From Torulaspora globosa (taxonomy: Eukaryota; Ascomycota; Saccharomycetes; Saccharomycetales; Saccharomycetaceae): a stretch of 64,000 bases of DNA. A program made the translations under genes and the position numbers. Position 1 is the first letter of the stretch. The number at the start of each line of letters is the position of its first letter. A model generated the notes under the pieces. The model searched no databases. It was not told the DNA's origin and saw only the letters and a program-made list of their open reading frames with translations. Shown in pieces: positions 1-9,420 of the stretch. Location: NCBI RefSeq assembly GCF_014133895.1, contig NC_050733.1:558001-622000 (forward strand), read 5' to 3'.

Positions 1-2789
1 CATCGGCAGAGGCACTTGGTGCTAATATCGCGGGTTTCCCCTTCAGAATGATTGGTTTGACCTTGTTTATCATCATATTGTATTTTCTAGCTGGTTTGCA
101 CACTAGTGCTGGGAGTTTCTTCATCGTTTACCTCTTTTTAACTATGTGTTCCGAAGCCATCAATGGACTCTTTGAAATGATCACCGCTGGTTGTGATACA
201 ATTTCTCAGGCCAATGCAATTGCCGGTATTTTGATGATGTCCATTTCAATGTACTCAACTTATATGATTCAATTGCCCTCAATGCACCCTTGGTTTATTT
301 GGATTGCCTATATCTTGCCCATCAGATACGCTTTCGAGTCCATGCTAAATGCTGAGTTCCATGGTAGACATATGGACTGTGGTGGTGGTGTTATTCCATC
401 TGGTCCGGGATACGAAAATGTCACTGCCAATGAAAAAGTTTGCGCATTTGTAGGTTCCCAACCAGGCCAGTCTTGGGTTTTAGGGGATGACTATCTGAAA
501 ATACAATTCGAGTACGAATACAAGCACACATGGAGAAATTTTGGTATCTTATGGTGCTTCTTAATTGGTTATATTGCAATCAAAGCCATCATTACCGAAA
601 TTAAACGCCCAGTCAAGGGAGGTGGTGATGCTTTGATCTTCAAAAAGGGCCACAAAGCATTGGCCAGAAAGGCAAGGCTTGACGACGAAGAGGCTGCCGA
701 TAACATGAACATCGCAGACGTTAAAGAGAAGTTGTCGAATGGAGAAAGCATTATTTCAAGTCAAGCCAATGCGGATGCATTCGAAGAATTGCAAAGTAGC
801 GGTGTTTTCATATGGAAAAATGTGAACTATACGATTCCTTATAGGGGAGGCATGAGGCAGCTTTTGGACAATGTATCCGGTTACTGCGCTCCAGGTACCA
901 TGACTGCGCTAATGGGAGAATCGGGTGCTGGTAAGACAACGCTTTTGAATACTTTAGCACAAAGGAACGTCGGGATCATTACAGGAGACATGCTAGTTAA
1001 CGGGTGTCCAATTGACGCTAGTTTCGAGAGAAGGACGGGATACGTCCAGCAACAAGATTTGCACATAGCTGAAATGACTGTTAGAGAATCTTTGATATTT
1101 TCAGCTCGTATGCGTCGGAATCAGTCCGTCCCAGATAAAGAAAAGCTTGAGTTCGTCGAAAAGATTATTGACATTTTGGACATGAACGAATACGCCGAAG
1201 CTCTAGTTGGTGAACTGGGAGCTGGTTTGAATGTTGAGCAGAGGAAAAAGTTATCGATTGGTGTCGAATTGGTTGCAAAACCAGATCTTCTTTTGTTTTT
1301 GGATGAACCAACATCTGGGCTTGACTCCCAATCAGCTTGGGCGATCGTTCAGATTTTGAGAAAGCTGACGGCCGCTGGTCAATCAATCTTGTGTACCATC
1401 CATCAGCCCTCAGCTACCCTTTTCGAACAGTTTGACAGACTCCTACTGTTGAAAAAGGGTGGTCAAACAGTTTACTTTGGCGATGTGGGTCCCAACTCAT
1501 CCACTTTGTTGGATTATTTTGAAAGAAGTGGTGCCAGAAAATGTCACAAGAGCGAAAATCCTGCTGAATATATTTTGGAAGCAATTGGCGCGGGCGCAAC
1601 CGCTAGCGTCGACGAAGATTGGCACGAAATTTGGAAGAACTCTCCAGAGTTTAAGGCCAATGAAGAAAAGATTGAAAGCATGATGAGAGAGCTATCCTCT
1701 AAGGAGAAGGACTCTGCAAAATCTAAGGAAGATGTCAGGAAATATGCCACGGGATACTTCTACCAGTTCAAGCACGTCTACTGGAGAACAGCTACCATCT
1801 TCTGGAGAGACGTGAACTATCTAATGTCCAAACTCATGTTGATGCTGGTTGGCGGTCTGTACGTCGGTTTTACATTTTTTGATGTTGGTAACAGTTATAC
1901 CGGTTTACAAAACACTTTGTTCGCTACGTTTATCTCTATCGTTCTATCCGCGCCAGCCATGAATCAAATCCAAGCTCGTGCTTTGGCTTCCAGGGAGCTG
2001 TTTGAGGTTAGAGAGTCTAAATCTAATATGTTCCACTGGTCTCTACTGCTAATATCCCAATATCTATGTGAGATCCCCTATCATTTTGTGTTCTCCACTA
2101 TTTACTTTGTCAGCTTCTACTTCCCATTGAAAAACTTCTTTGAGGCGTCAAGATCGGCGGTTTTCTTCTTGAATTACTCTATTGTGTTCCAACTATACTA
2201 TGTCGCCCTAGGTCTAATGGTCTTATACATGGCACCTAACCTGCCTTCTGCTGCTGTGATGATGGGCCTGGTTCTTTCTTTCTTATTGTCGTTCTGTGGA
2301 GTTGTTCAGCCGCCATCACTGATGCCAGGTTTCTGGACTTTTATGTGGAAAGTTTCGCCATACACCTACTTTGTCCAAAACTTACTGGGCATAGTGTTAC
2401 ATGGCAAGAAAGTCGTCTGTAAACAAAAGGAGCTCTCCTTCTTCGATGCGCCCAGCGGCATGACTTGCGGAGAATACATGGAACCTTTCCTTTCCAGGGC
2501 CACTGGTTACATTCAGAATCCAAACGCAACAGAAAACTGTGCTTATTGTCAGTTCTCGGTTGGAGATGATTACTTGACAAGGATAAGTGCGAGCTATTCG
2601 TACCTATGGAGGAATTTCGGTTTCTACTGGGCTTACATCGGCTTCAACCTTTGCGCCATGATCGGGATCTACTACATGTTCCATGTGAGGAAAGTTGGCT
2701 TGATTGATTTCGGCGCCATCAAGAACATTTTGTCCACGGTTAAGAGCAAGATGCCTTTTAGCAGAAGGAAGATAAGTTCTGCTCAATGA
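1..2789 (+). CDS. SNQ2: Snq2-type pleiotropic drug resistance ABC transporter, 3' part
   Basis: Plasma-membrane ATP-driven multidrug efflux pump of the fungal PDR (ABCG full-size) family. The gene enters from the left edge: the frame is open from base 3, so the ATG at 48 is internal and about 928 C-terminal residues are present. Seen: the end of the first membrane domain, a linker containing GGGDALIFKKG, then the second nucleotide-binding domain with Walker A GESGAGKTT, the signature-like VEQRKKLSIG and Walker B LLLFLDEPTSGLDS. A second set of membrane helices with a Cys-rich external loop follows. The PSMHPWF and FHGRHMDC segments are very close to S. cerevisiae Snq2. Its position beside genes of the RPL4/PSF1/RAD61 group agrees with SNQ2 (YDR011W) rather than PDR5. 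PDR18 is a close paralogue and cannot be separated by similarity alone. Confidence 0.93.
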   Translation, partial: SAEALGANIAGFPFRMIGLTLFIIILYFLAGLHTSAGSFFIVYLFLTMCSEAINGLFEMITAGCDTISQANAIAGILMMSISMYSTYMIQLPSMHPWFIWIAYILPIRYAFESMLNAEFHGRHMDCGGGVIPSGPGYENVTANEKVCAFVGSQPGQSWVLGDDYLKIQFEYEYKHTWRNFGILWCFLIGYIAIKAIITEIKRPVKGGGDALIFKKGHKALARKARLDDEEAADNMNIADVKEKLSNGESIISSQANADAFEELQSSGVFIWKNVNYTIPYRGGMRQLLDNVSGYCAPGTMTALMGESGAGKTTLLNTLAQRNVGIITGDMLVNGCPIDASFERRTGYVQQQDLHIAEMTVRESLIFSARMRRNQSVPDKEKLEFVEKIIDILDMNEYAEALVGELGAGLNVEQRKKLSIGVELVAKPDLLLFLDEPTSGLDSQSAWAIVQILRKLTAAGQSILCTIHQPSATLFEQFDRLLLLKKGGQTVYFGDVGPNSSTLLDYFERSGARKCHKSENPAEYILEAIGAGATASVDEDWHEIWKNSPEFKANEEKIESMMRELSSKEKDSAKSKEDVRKYATGYFYQFKHVYWRTATIFWRDVNYLMSKLMLMLVGGLYVGFTFFDVGNSYTGLQNTLFATFISIVLSAPAMNQIQARALASRELFEVRESKSNMFHWSLLLISQYLCEIPYHFVFSTIYFVSFYFPLKNFFEASRSAVFFLNYSIVFQLYYVALGLMVLYMAPNLPSAAVMMGLVLSFLLSFCGVVQPPSLMPGFWTFMWKVSPYTYFVQNLLGIVLHGKKVVCKQKELSFFDAPSGMTCGEYMEPFLSRATGYIQNPNATENCAYCQFSVGDDYLTRISASYSYLWRNFGFYWAYIGFNLCAMIGIYYMFHVRKVGLIDFGAIKNILSTVKSKMPFSRRKISSAQ

Positions 2790-3198
2790 ACGGACACGCG
2801 CAGAATGCCGGGCACGATTTCGTTCATTATAATCTATACGAATAATACCTTGTACAATAGAACTAGTCAATACAACGAATATCTTCTACACAGATATGGA
2901 GATAACTTGATTAAGCTCTTGTCGAATTATCCTCTCAAAGTAATTGACAGTGCTCTGGTACAAGCAAATGAGCGTTTGATAACAGATCAGAGTTTTTTCG
3001 CCCCGGAAAACGGTCGTCGAGATAACAAAGATAACAAGTAGAATGCAGAAATCGAATGGAAATTAAGGTTTCTTACCGGGGTCACCTAGCAGTGCCGAGC
3101 ATATGATATCCATTTCCGACTGCCTCTTCAATAGATGATCTTCTTTCTCTGTGGAAGCCTTCAAAGCTTATTGTCCATTGCAAAGTCTTCTTCCTTTT

Positions 3199-3209
3199 GA
3201 TAAGATAAG
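3199..3209 (+). promoter_or_regulatory. Overlapping GATAAG pair, candidate Gln3/Gat1 nitrogen-control site
   Basis: Two GATAAG copies (3199-3204 and 3204-3209) share one base, about 145 bp upstream of the permease ATG. Paired GATAAG elements are the UAS-NTR of nitrogen-catabolite-repressed genes such as the DAL genes. More distant GATAAC copies lie near 3019-3036. Confidence 0.65.
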
Positions 3210-3281
3210 AAAAAAGCGTCAACTTTTCTTAATCCACTGATCTTAGTGCGATGAGAGAGCAATAATGCAGGATCAAGGCAG

Positions 3282-3290
3282 CATATATAA
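3282..3290 (+). promoter_or_regulatory. TATA box of the permease gene
   Basis: CATATATAA lies about 65 bp before the ATG at 3353. A short upstream frame starts at ATG 3334/3337 and ends with TGA at 3370-3372, overlapping the main start in another frame. If transcription begins upstream of 3334, this uORF would limit translation. Confidence 0.5.
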
Positions 3291-3352
3291 CCAGGAACTA
3301 CTCTATGAATATTTCCTCTTCTCTACTCAATCCATGATGACCGAGACCAGCC

Positions 3353-5233
3353 ATGACGACAGAAACAGATGAATTGGCAGCAGTTTTCAGCAATCCTAGT
3401 CGGAAGTCATTGCACAAGAGAAACTCTGAGGATGAAATTCTGGGGAAACAGAAAATAAGGGCCACTGGTAAAAGTTTCTACGAAGAAGACGTGTCCTCTA
3501 CGGTCGAGGCGTCAGTTGACGAATATGTTGAAGAGCAAAGTCGTTGGAAAAAATTTTACAGTAAGTGGATTATTGTGGATCCATCGGTAGCTGATGTTTC
3601 GCTGACTGAGTCGTTTCTGTATAATCATGACCTGAAGCCGGTAGAAGAAAAAAGACGGGTTTGGTCATGGTTCAATTTTGCATATTTCTGGCTGGCCGAC
3701 TGTTTCAATATCAACACTTGGCAGATTGCTGCGACGGGCATGCAAATGGGTTTGAACTGGTGGCAGTGCTGGATAACTGTTTGGATTGGGTATGGGCTTG
3801 TCGGCGTCTTTGTCGTTGCGGCTTCCAGATGCGGCGCTGCCTACCATGTTTCTTTTCCCATTAGCGTGAGAGCTTCATTTGGTATTTTCTTCTCGATGTG
3901 GCCTATAATTAACCGTGTTGTCATGGCTATTGTGTGGTATGCCGTCCAGGCATACCTGGGGGGTTCCACGGTGTCTTTGATGCTGAAGTCCATCTTCGGG
4001 AACGACCTGAACGAGAGGATTCCTAACCATTTTGGCTCACCCAACGCAACGACATTTGAGTTCATGTGTTTTTTCCTCTTTTGGGTTGGGAGTATACCGT
4101 TTTTATTGGTTGCACCACACAAAATTAGACATCTTTTCACGGTGAAGGCAGCTTTGGTTCCCATTGCTGCCTTTGGGTTTCTGATATGGGCAGTGAAGAA
4201 ATCACACGGTAAAATTGCATTGGGCTCGTTGAATGGTACGGCGCCTCATGGCTCTGAATTTTCTTGGATCTTCGTCAGGTCCATCATTGGATGCATCGCC
4301 AATTTCGCCACTTTAATCGTGAACGCTCCGGATTTTGCGAGATTCTCCAAGACTCCTGCTTCTTCTTTATGGACTCAGCTCATCGGTATTCCGTTCCTAT
4401 TTTCTATAACCTGTCTGGTTGGCATCATTGTCACTGCAGCTGGGTATGAATTATACGGAGTTAATTACTGGTCTCCAATTGACGTGCTGGCGCGTTTCTT
4501 GGATAGTTCTTTCACACCCGGGACAAGGGCGGGTGTTTTTTTAATTGCATTTGTATTCACACTTGCACAGCTCGGTACCAATATATCAGCGAATTCACTG
4601 TCATGTGGAACCGATATGACCGCTTTATTTCCTAGATTTGTTAACATACGCCGTGGGTCTCTGTTTTGTGCTATGATTGCGCTGTGTATCTGCCCATGGA
4701 ACTTACTGGCAACTTCCAACAAATTCACTATGGCATTATCCGCGTACGCCATCTTTTTGTCGAGCATAGCCGGTATAATCGCTGCCGATTATTTCGTTGT
4801 CAGAAGAGGTTACATTAAGCTGTCTCATCTTTACTCCAACAAGAAAGGCTCTTTTTACATGTTCAACAATCGGTTCGGTATAAATTGGAGGGCCGCGGTG
4901 GCGTATATCTGCGGTGTCGCTCCTAATTTGCCGGGCTTTATTGGAACGGTCGGGGCACCACAAATCACTGTCTCGCAAGGCGCCTTAAACCTTTACTATT
5001 TGAGCTATTGGGTAGGATATTTTATCAGCTTTTTGGTTTACATTGTTTTGTGCTACATTTCCCCGATCCCTGGTACTCCCGTCGAGAACATTATTCGTGA
5101 CAAGGGCTGGTTCCAACGATTTGTTGATGTTGAAGATTTCGAAACGGAATGGAGAAGTGACATGAAGAAACCCGATCTGGAAGACGATTTTGTTGACGTC
5201 TATGAGTACGGAAATGGAAAAACTTGTTTATAA
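3353..5233 (+). CDS. DAL4: NCS1-family permease, allantoin permease-like (Dal4/Fur4/Fui1 group)
   Basis: Plasma-membrane proton-coupled importer of the nucleobase-cation-symport-1 family, 626 aa, about the family's usual length. Residues 1-105 are a charged cytosolic tail; about 12 membrane segments follow to roughly residue 575. Family landmarks are present: DCFNINTWQIAATG, GLNWWQCWITVWIG, the SFGIFFSMWPIINRVVMA helix and VNAPDFARF. The N-terminal AVFSNPSRK and the segments SHGKIALG and PHGSEFSWIFVRS agree better with S. cerevisiae Dal4 (allantoin) than Fur4 (uracil) or Fui1 (uridine), but substrate cannot be fixed from sequence. In S. cerevisiae DAL4 sits in the DAL cluster of chromosome IX; here it stands alone, next to CHS3 and 4 kb from PYD3. 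The upstream GATAAG pair suggests control by nitrogen supply. Confidence 0.85.
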   Translation: MTTETDELAAVFSNPSRKSLHKRNSEDEILGKQKIRATGKSFYEEDVSSTVEASVDEYVEEQSRWKKFYSKWIIVDPSVADVSLTESFLYNHDLKPVEEKRRVWSWFNFAYFWLADCFNINTWQIAATGMQMGLNWWQCWITVWIGYGLVGVFVVAASRCGAAYHVSFPISVRASFGIFFSMWPIINRVVMAIVWYAVQAYLGGSTVSLMLKSIFGNDLNERIPNHFGSPNATTFEFMCFFLFWVGSIPFLLVAPHKIRHLFTVKAALVPIAAFGFLIWAVKKSHGKIALGSLNGTAPHGSEFSWIFVRSIIGCIANFATLIVNAPDFARFSKTPASSLWTQLIGIPFLFSITCLVGIIVTAAGYELYGVNYWSPIDVLARFLDSSFTPGTRAGVFLIAFVFTLAQLGTNISANSLSCGTDMTALFPRFVNIRRGSLFCAMIALCICPWNLLATSNKFTMALSAYAIFLSSIAGIIAADYFVVRRGYIKLSHLYSNKKGSFYMFNNRFGINWRAAVAYICGVAPNLPGFIGTVGAPQITVSQGALNLYYLSYWVGYFISFLVYIVLCYISPIPGTPVENIIRDKGWFQRFVDVEDFETEWRSDMKKPDLEDDFVDVYEYGNGKTCL

Positions 5234-5474
5234 ACATATGAATCCATTTCTTTAATTGTACTTACTATTTCTAAAGAGTGTTTAATACAAGAAATTTCAC
5301 GAATTTCTAGTTCACCGTAGTCAAACTAGCGTACTTCAACTACAACGAAGATTAATAAATGATGAAGCTTTCATAGCATTTATCACATTATGTCTTGTAT
5401 AGGCAAAAGCGCTAGATATTGATATGCGCGCTGGCAAGTAAGTAGGAATATTTGATTCGCTTAAAAAGCGGCAC

Positions 5475-8400
5475 CTAAAACAAGTACATCCCGTCCTGGT
5501 CATTTCTCCCGCTGGACGACCTATGCATTCTATCTTCTCTTTCAAATTCCCTCCATGTTCTCATCTTAATTTTAGAATGATCGAATTCACCCTCGGCGTC
5601 ATCGTGCCCACCTTTATTCCCACCGGCGATGGTTCTGGTTTCACCCCATGAGAAGTCGTCAAATTTCCAGTACGCGTAAGTTGGTAGTACACCGTTCCAA
5701 ATAGGCAATGCAAGTATATAAATGCCCATCCACATCAAGTAGGACCATCTTGTTGCGGTTATAACGACAATCAAACCAGGCAAACCCAAAATGATAGCAA
5801 GCAGAATCAAAGTCATAGTGGGAGTGGGCTTCGAGACAATAGCAACAATGATGACATATATGGTGAAACAGATTGCTAAAGGCAGCACAAGTGTTCCAAC
5901 CAATTCAATACCAATGACAAATTGCATAGAGAAGCAGAAAGTACCACATAAATCTCTAATCAATACCAATTCAAAAAGATTGTGAACAGTGGAATTGATC
6001 CAACGCCGACGTTGAGACAACAAAACTTTGAACTTGTCAGGAACAATGGTTTTGCAGGCCGCCTTAGGAACAAATACCTGTTTCCGTTTTGGAAAGGTCC
6101 TTAACATCAACGACGAGAGATATCTATCTTCTCCAAGTAATAACAGATTCTTTTTGTGCAGAGTGTCCGTAACGTTGTCTGAATAGCGCTCGACAATGTC
6201 AGGATTAGCTAAAATTGGTACCCAAAATCCGTCAGATCCTTTGGGGGACTTGATACGATAGATTGAAAAGCAACCTGGTAAACAGGTCACGGAGCCAAAC
6301 ACAGATTCAAATGCCTTGGCCTGGTGATGCGAAATATAATACTCAAAAACTTGTATGGCTGTGACCCAAGACTGGCCTTTGTTGGCAATCTTTGTCTCAC
6401 CACAAAGGCCCATAATTAGCGGATCCTTAACCATCTCTGCTACCATGTGGGTTAGAGAATCAGGAAAGACTTTTGTATCAGCGTCAACCATAAGAACAGT
6501 TTCATAAAAATCTGCCATCAGACCAGTTACTTGCCAAATGCTCTTCAGAAGCTGGAATTCCAGCTCTGTCATCCTTTCATCGAAAGTCATCTTCTGTAGA
6601 AATGACATCAAAATAACCTGAGAATCACGCTTACCTCTATTACCAGGTTTTGCTGAACCTTGTTCATCAGGAGTACCACACTTGACGATTGTAACCATCG
6701 GGACCCTCTGTTGCTTCTCTGGAGGCACAGTTTCACTGTCATACTTATAAAAACCTGCGTAAATCTTGGCCATGTTATGACGTTTTGAACCGGAAGCCAC
6801 CGCAACGTATGAGTACGGCTGAACTTCATCTGGCGGAACGATAAAGTCTTCCATCATTCCTAGGGCTATTTCGGGTGTAGTTTTATCATTACCGGAACCT
6901 TTAATCAGACCGTCGCATACCACCATCAATAATTTATGGGAGTTTGGATAATCTGTGGTGGATAATGAGTCTAGAGTGGTCTTCAAACCCTCTTCATCTT
7001 CCGAATAGCAGGTCACAAAGCAGATCGTATGGATGAGTGGAAAACCATATGGCAGATAATCAAGTGGCGGCTGCTGTACAGCATCTGGATGAATAATGGC
7101 GGAGTCAAAAGATTGTATCGACGAACCTCCTGGTGCTGTGATTCTTTGATCCCCATTCCATAACAAAGAGTCACTTGGAGCAAGTGTTGTCAAATCGCGA
7201 GACGGAAATGTGTTACTTAAATGGATGGAATTGCGTTCTCTGGCAGCTCTTGCCGCACTCTGTGTTGCCATCGTCGTCATTCCAGCGATCGTGCCGTCTG
7301 TGGTCATATTATCATTGAAGTCGCTGTTATTTCTTGGCTGAAACATTTTAGACCCTTTTTTCTTGAGAAGATCCATCCTGGACTCGGTCCTAGTATGATG
7401 CTTCGGTCTTAACTCGGGGGCCACCTGCTTTATTGGACCTTGGGTACGAATATCATTGGACCAATCTTCAATTTTATTTAGCTGCTGTCCCATGGTTTTA
7501 TTATCAACCGGGAAAGCGCCTTGCCTCATGGCCACTGCCCAGCGGAAATAGCATGCAATCAAGAACTTGGCAATGACAACAGATAAGATGAAAATTAATG
7601 AGACGTAAAGAACAACGTCTGATGCAATGCAACCAACTGTCTTTGAATCAACTTCACCGACTTTGATGATCTCGCTCAAGCATCGAGCAACTTTTTTGTC
7701 GTAGCTATTAGCCAGTGCAATGGATAGATCATACCCCTGAAAATCAAGCCTCTTTAAATCACTGAACATTGGCGGATAGTCGAGGTCATCGGTCTGCAGC
7801 CAATTCAAGAGCCCGAGATCCAGGACGTGCCCGTTGTAGACAATAAGATTCCTTGAAGAGTTTTTAATATCGTCCCACGTGAAATACACTTCCGCTGCCG
7901 GTTCCAGCGAGTAATATGCCTCTCTTGCAGCCTCTGACGTATGGCAAGCCCAACCGTCGTAATATTCAGACTTGGTAAAGTTTGGCTGCGTAGAGCCGTC
8001 TTGACTGAACAGTTTACAAGGGAAGTACCACGCCAGTTTTCCCTGGTCATCGTGTGGAATCGAACAGTTGTCCTTAGGCTTTATCAGATCCAGACAGTTA
8101 CCGTTAACATTCTGAAACAGGAAAGATGCATCCATCCCGCCTGCATTGACGGGAGGATACAGAACATTTGTACCGGCATCGATACCGGCTGCCGCCGGAT
8201 GCGACGACGAATCCAGCGCAAACGCCTTCCCATTGATAATCAGGTAGCCAGTCGACACTTCGTTATTTTTCAATCGAAGCACGCTGTGACCACACACAGT
8301 ACTAGTGAACCCAAAAGTCCAATAAGCGACAAACGCTCCCAAGTAGAATATGACAGATATAAGCCCGATTTTTTCCCTCCATGCCAGCTGTCTCTCCTTC

Positions 8401-8942
8401 TTCGGCATGCCACATAAGGACAAAAGCGGTGCCGGAGCCCAAAACGAGACGATATAACAATAAAGCTGCCACGGCGTAATCGTCTTTGCCCGCGTCACAT
8501 CACTCCTGACCGGCTTCTGACCACGGGCCGTAGACAACAAATTTGCCTGATTTTCGTCAGTGAGATCATCCACATGTTCTTCCACCGCCGGTTTCTGATC
8601 ATTCGAAAAGTCTTGCAGGGGATAGCTCTCCAAACCACGCTCATCGCCAACATCTACCACTGAGCGTAGCGAACCACTGACCCGTGATCGCCCCACGTAA
8701 TTCGGTGTCACCCCAGTTGTAGAAGGCTGAACGTCCAAATGATCCTGCTGTTCCTGAGCTTTTTGCACATAGTAATAGTGCGGATTCTCCGGGTTATTTA
8801 GCTGATTTCTCTCGGGTCTCACCAGAGACCCCTGTCTCTGAGGTCCATGTGAAATAGTACTGTGTCTCGATCGAAGCAGCGATTCCTGATCTCCTCCATT
8901 GAAGCTCAAGTAGTTGTCATCCCCAGAGCGGTCGTTTGACAT
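5475..8942 (-). CDS. CHS3: Chitin synthase 3 (class IV)
   Basis: Integral membrane UDP-GlcNAc transferase that makes most cell-wall chitin and the bud-neck ring, activated by Chs4 and trafficked by the exomer. It has 1155 aa (about 1165 in S. cerevisiae). The N-terminal ESLLRSRHS and GSLVRPERN match S. cerevisiae Chs3. Catalytic landmarks of family GT2 chitin synthases are visible: DAD at about 820-822, ED at 938-939 and QRRRW at 977-981. Two membrane helices precede a luminal loop with NxS/T sites, and a helix cluster follows QRRRW. The C terminus keeps FDDFSWG and RTWREFERED. It is divergent from PYD3 and convergent with the permease. In S. cerevisiae (YBR023C) its divergent neighbour is SCO2; here it is PYD3. 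Confidence 0.98.
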   Translation of the reverse strand: MSNDRSGDDNYLSFNGGDQESLLRSRHSTISHGPQRQGSLVRPERNQLNNPENPHYYYVQKAQEQQDHLDVQPSTTGVTPNYVGRSRVSGSLRSVVDVGDERGLESYPLQDFSNDQKPAVEEHVDDLTDENQANLLSTARGQKPVRSDVTRAKTITPWQLYCYIVSFWAPAPLLSLCGMPKKERQLAWREKIGLISVIFYLGAFVAYWTFGFTSTVCGHSVLRLKNNEVSTGYLIINGKAFALDSSSHPAAAGIDAGTNVLYPPVNAGGMDASFLFQNVNGNCLDLIKPKDNCSIPHDDQGKLAWYFPCKLFSQDGSTQPNFTKSEYYDGWACHTSEAAREAYYSLEPAAEVYFTWDDIKNSSRNLIVYNGHVLDLGLLNWLQTDDLDYPPMFSDLKRLDFQGYDLSIALANSYDKKVARCLSEIIKVGEVDSKTVGCIASDVVLYVSLIFILSVVIAKFLIACYFRWAVAMRQGAFPVDNKTMGQQLNKIEDWSNDIRTQGPIKQVAPELRPKHHTRTESRMDLLKKKGSKMFQPRNNSDFNDNMTTDGTIAGMTTMATQSAARAARERNSIHLSNTFPSRDLTTLAPSDSLLWNGDQRITAPGGSSIQSFDSAIIHPDAVQQPPLDYLPYGFPLIHTICFVTCYSEDEEGLKTTLDSLSTTDYPNSHKLLMVVCDGLIKGSGNDKTTPEIALGMMEDFIVPPDEVQPYSYVAVASGSKRHNMAKIYAGFYKYDSETVPPEKQQRVPMVTIVKCGTPDEQGSAKPGNRGKRDSQVILMSFLQKMTFDERMTELEFQLLKSIWQVTGLMADFYETVLMVDADTKVFPDSLTHMVAEMVKDPLIMGLCGETKIANKGQSWVTAIQVFEYYISHHQAKAFESVFGSVTCLPGCFSIYRIKSPKGSDGFWVPILANPDIVERYSDNVTDTLHKKNLLLLGEDRYLSSLMLRTFPKRKQVFVPKAACKTIVPDKFKVLLSQRRRWINSTVHNLFELVLIRDLCGTFCFSMQFVIGIELVGTLVLPLAICFTIYVIIVAIVSKPTPTMTLILLAIILGLPGLIVVITATRWSYLMWMGIYILALPIWNGVLPTYAYWKFDDFSWGETRTIAGGNKGGHDDAEGEFDHSKIKMRTWREFEREDRMHRSSSGRNDQDGMYLF

Positions 8943-9420
8943 GGCAAGTCACTCTACCAGCTTGCCTAACCACCAGCCTGCTCAAGCTACGAGTCTTCGA
9001 TGAGCTTTATGTAGTTTGTACGTGGCTTTGAATTTTAGCTTCGATATTTTTCACACTACGTAAGGGCTTATACGCGATATACACGAATCTGATGAACTGA
9101 TGCTCTATAAATGCCTGAAAGAAGAGGTCTCTTTCGAGCTTGTTGGTCGATTTGAGTTGGTGGTAACTGGTGTAGCAGCTTTTATGGAACGTGTATCCTG
9201 TTTGGTATCTTTATCACTCTTATCGGAGGCTGCATTGTCGACGGAAGACCGCGGGCGATAGTGTCTTATCAATTGCCAACATGCGAGTTCGGCAACCGAT
9301 TGGCGATGCGATGAGCTGGGAAGTATCACAAAGATCGGTTGCGATCGGCGTATATATCGGGAGCGTTTGGTTTAGTTCTGGACTGTTGTAGTCGATTGGA
9401 AATGTTCAAGAAATACAACA
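8943..9420. other. Divergent CHS3/PYD3 promoter, 478 bp
   Basis: No coding sequence is supported. On the PYD3 side it carries two CTTATC motifs and a TATATAT at 9351-9357. Short frames inside it start at non-ATG codons or resemble nothing known. Confidence 0.6.
9219..9270 (-). promoter_or_regulatory. Two GATAAG elements upstream of PYD3
   Basis: CTTATC (GATAAG on the minus strand) occurs at 9219-9224 and 9265-9270, 150-200 bp before the PYD3 ATG. A TATA box follows at 9351-9357. The spacing is typical of nitrogen-catabolite-repression UAS elements; GATA elements work in both orientations. Confidence 0.55.

Larger units (their letters stand above)
2790..3352. other. SNQ2 terminator and permease promoter, 563 bp
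   Basis: No gene is supported here. The stretch holds several GATAA motifs, a tandem GATAAG pair and a TATA box that belong to the downstream permease. A small frame at 2805-3041 has an ATG but no recognisable product. Confidence 0.6.
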
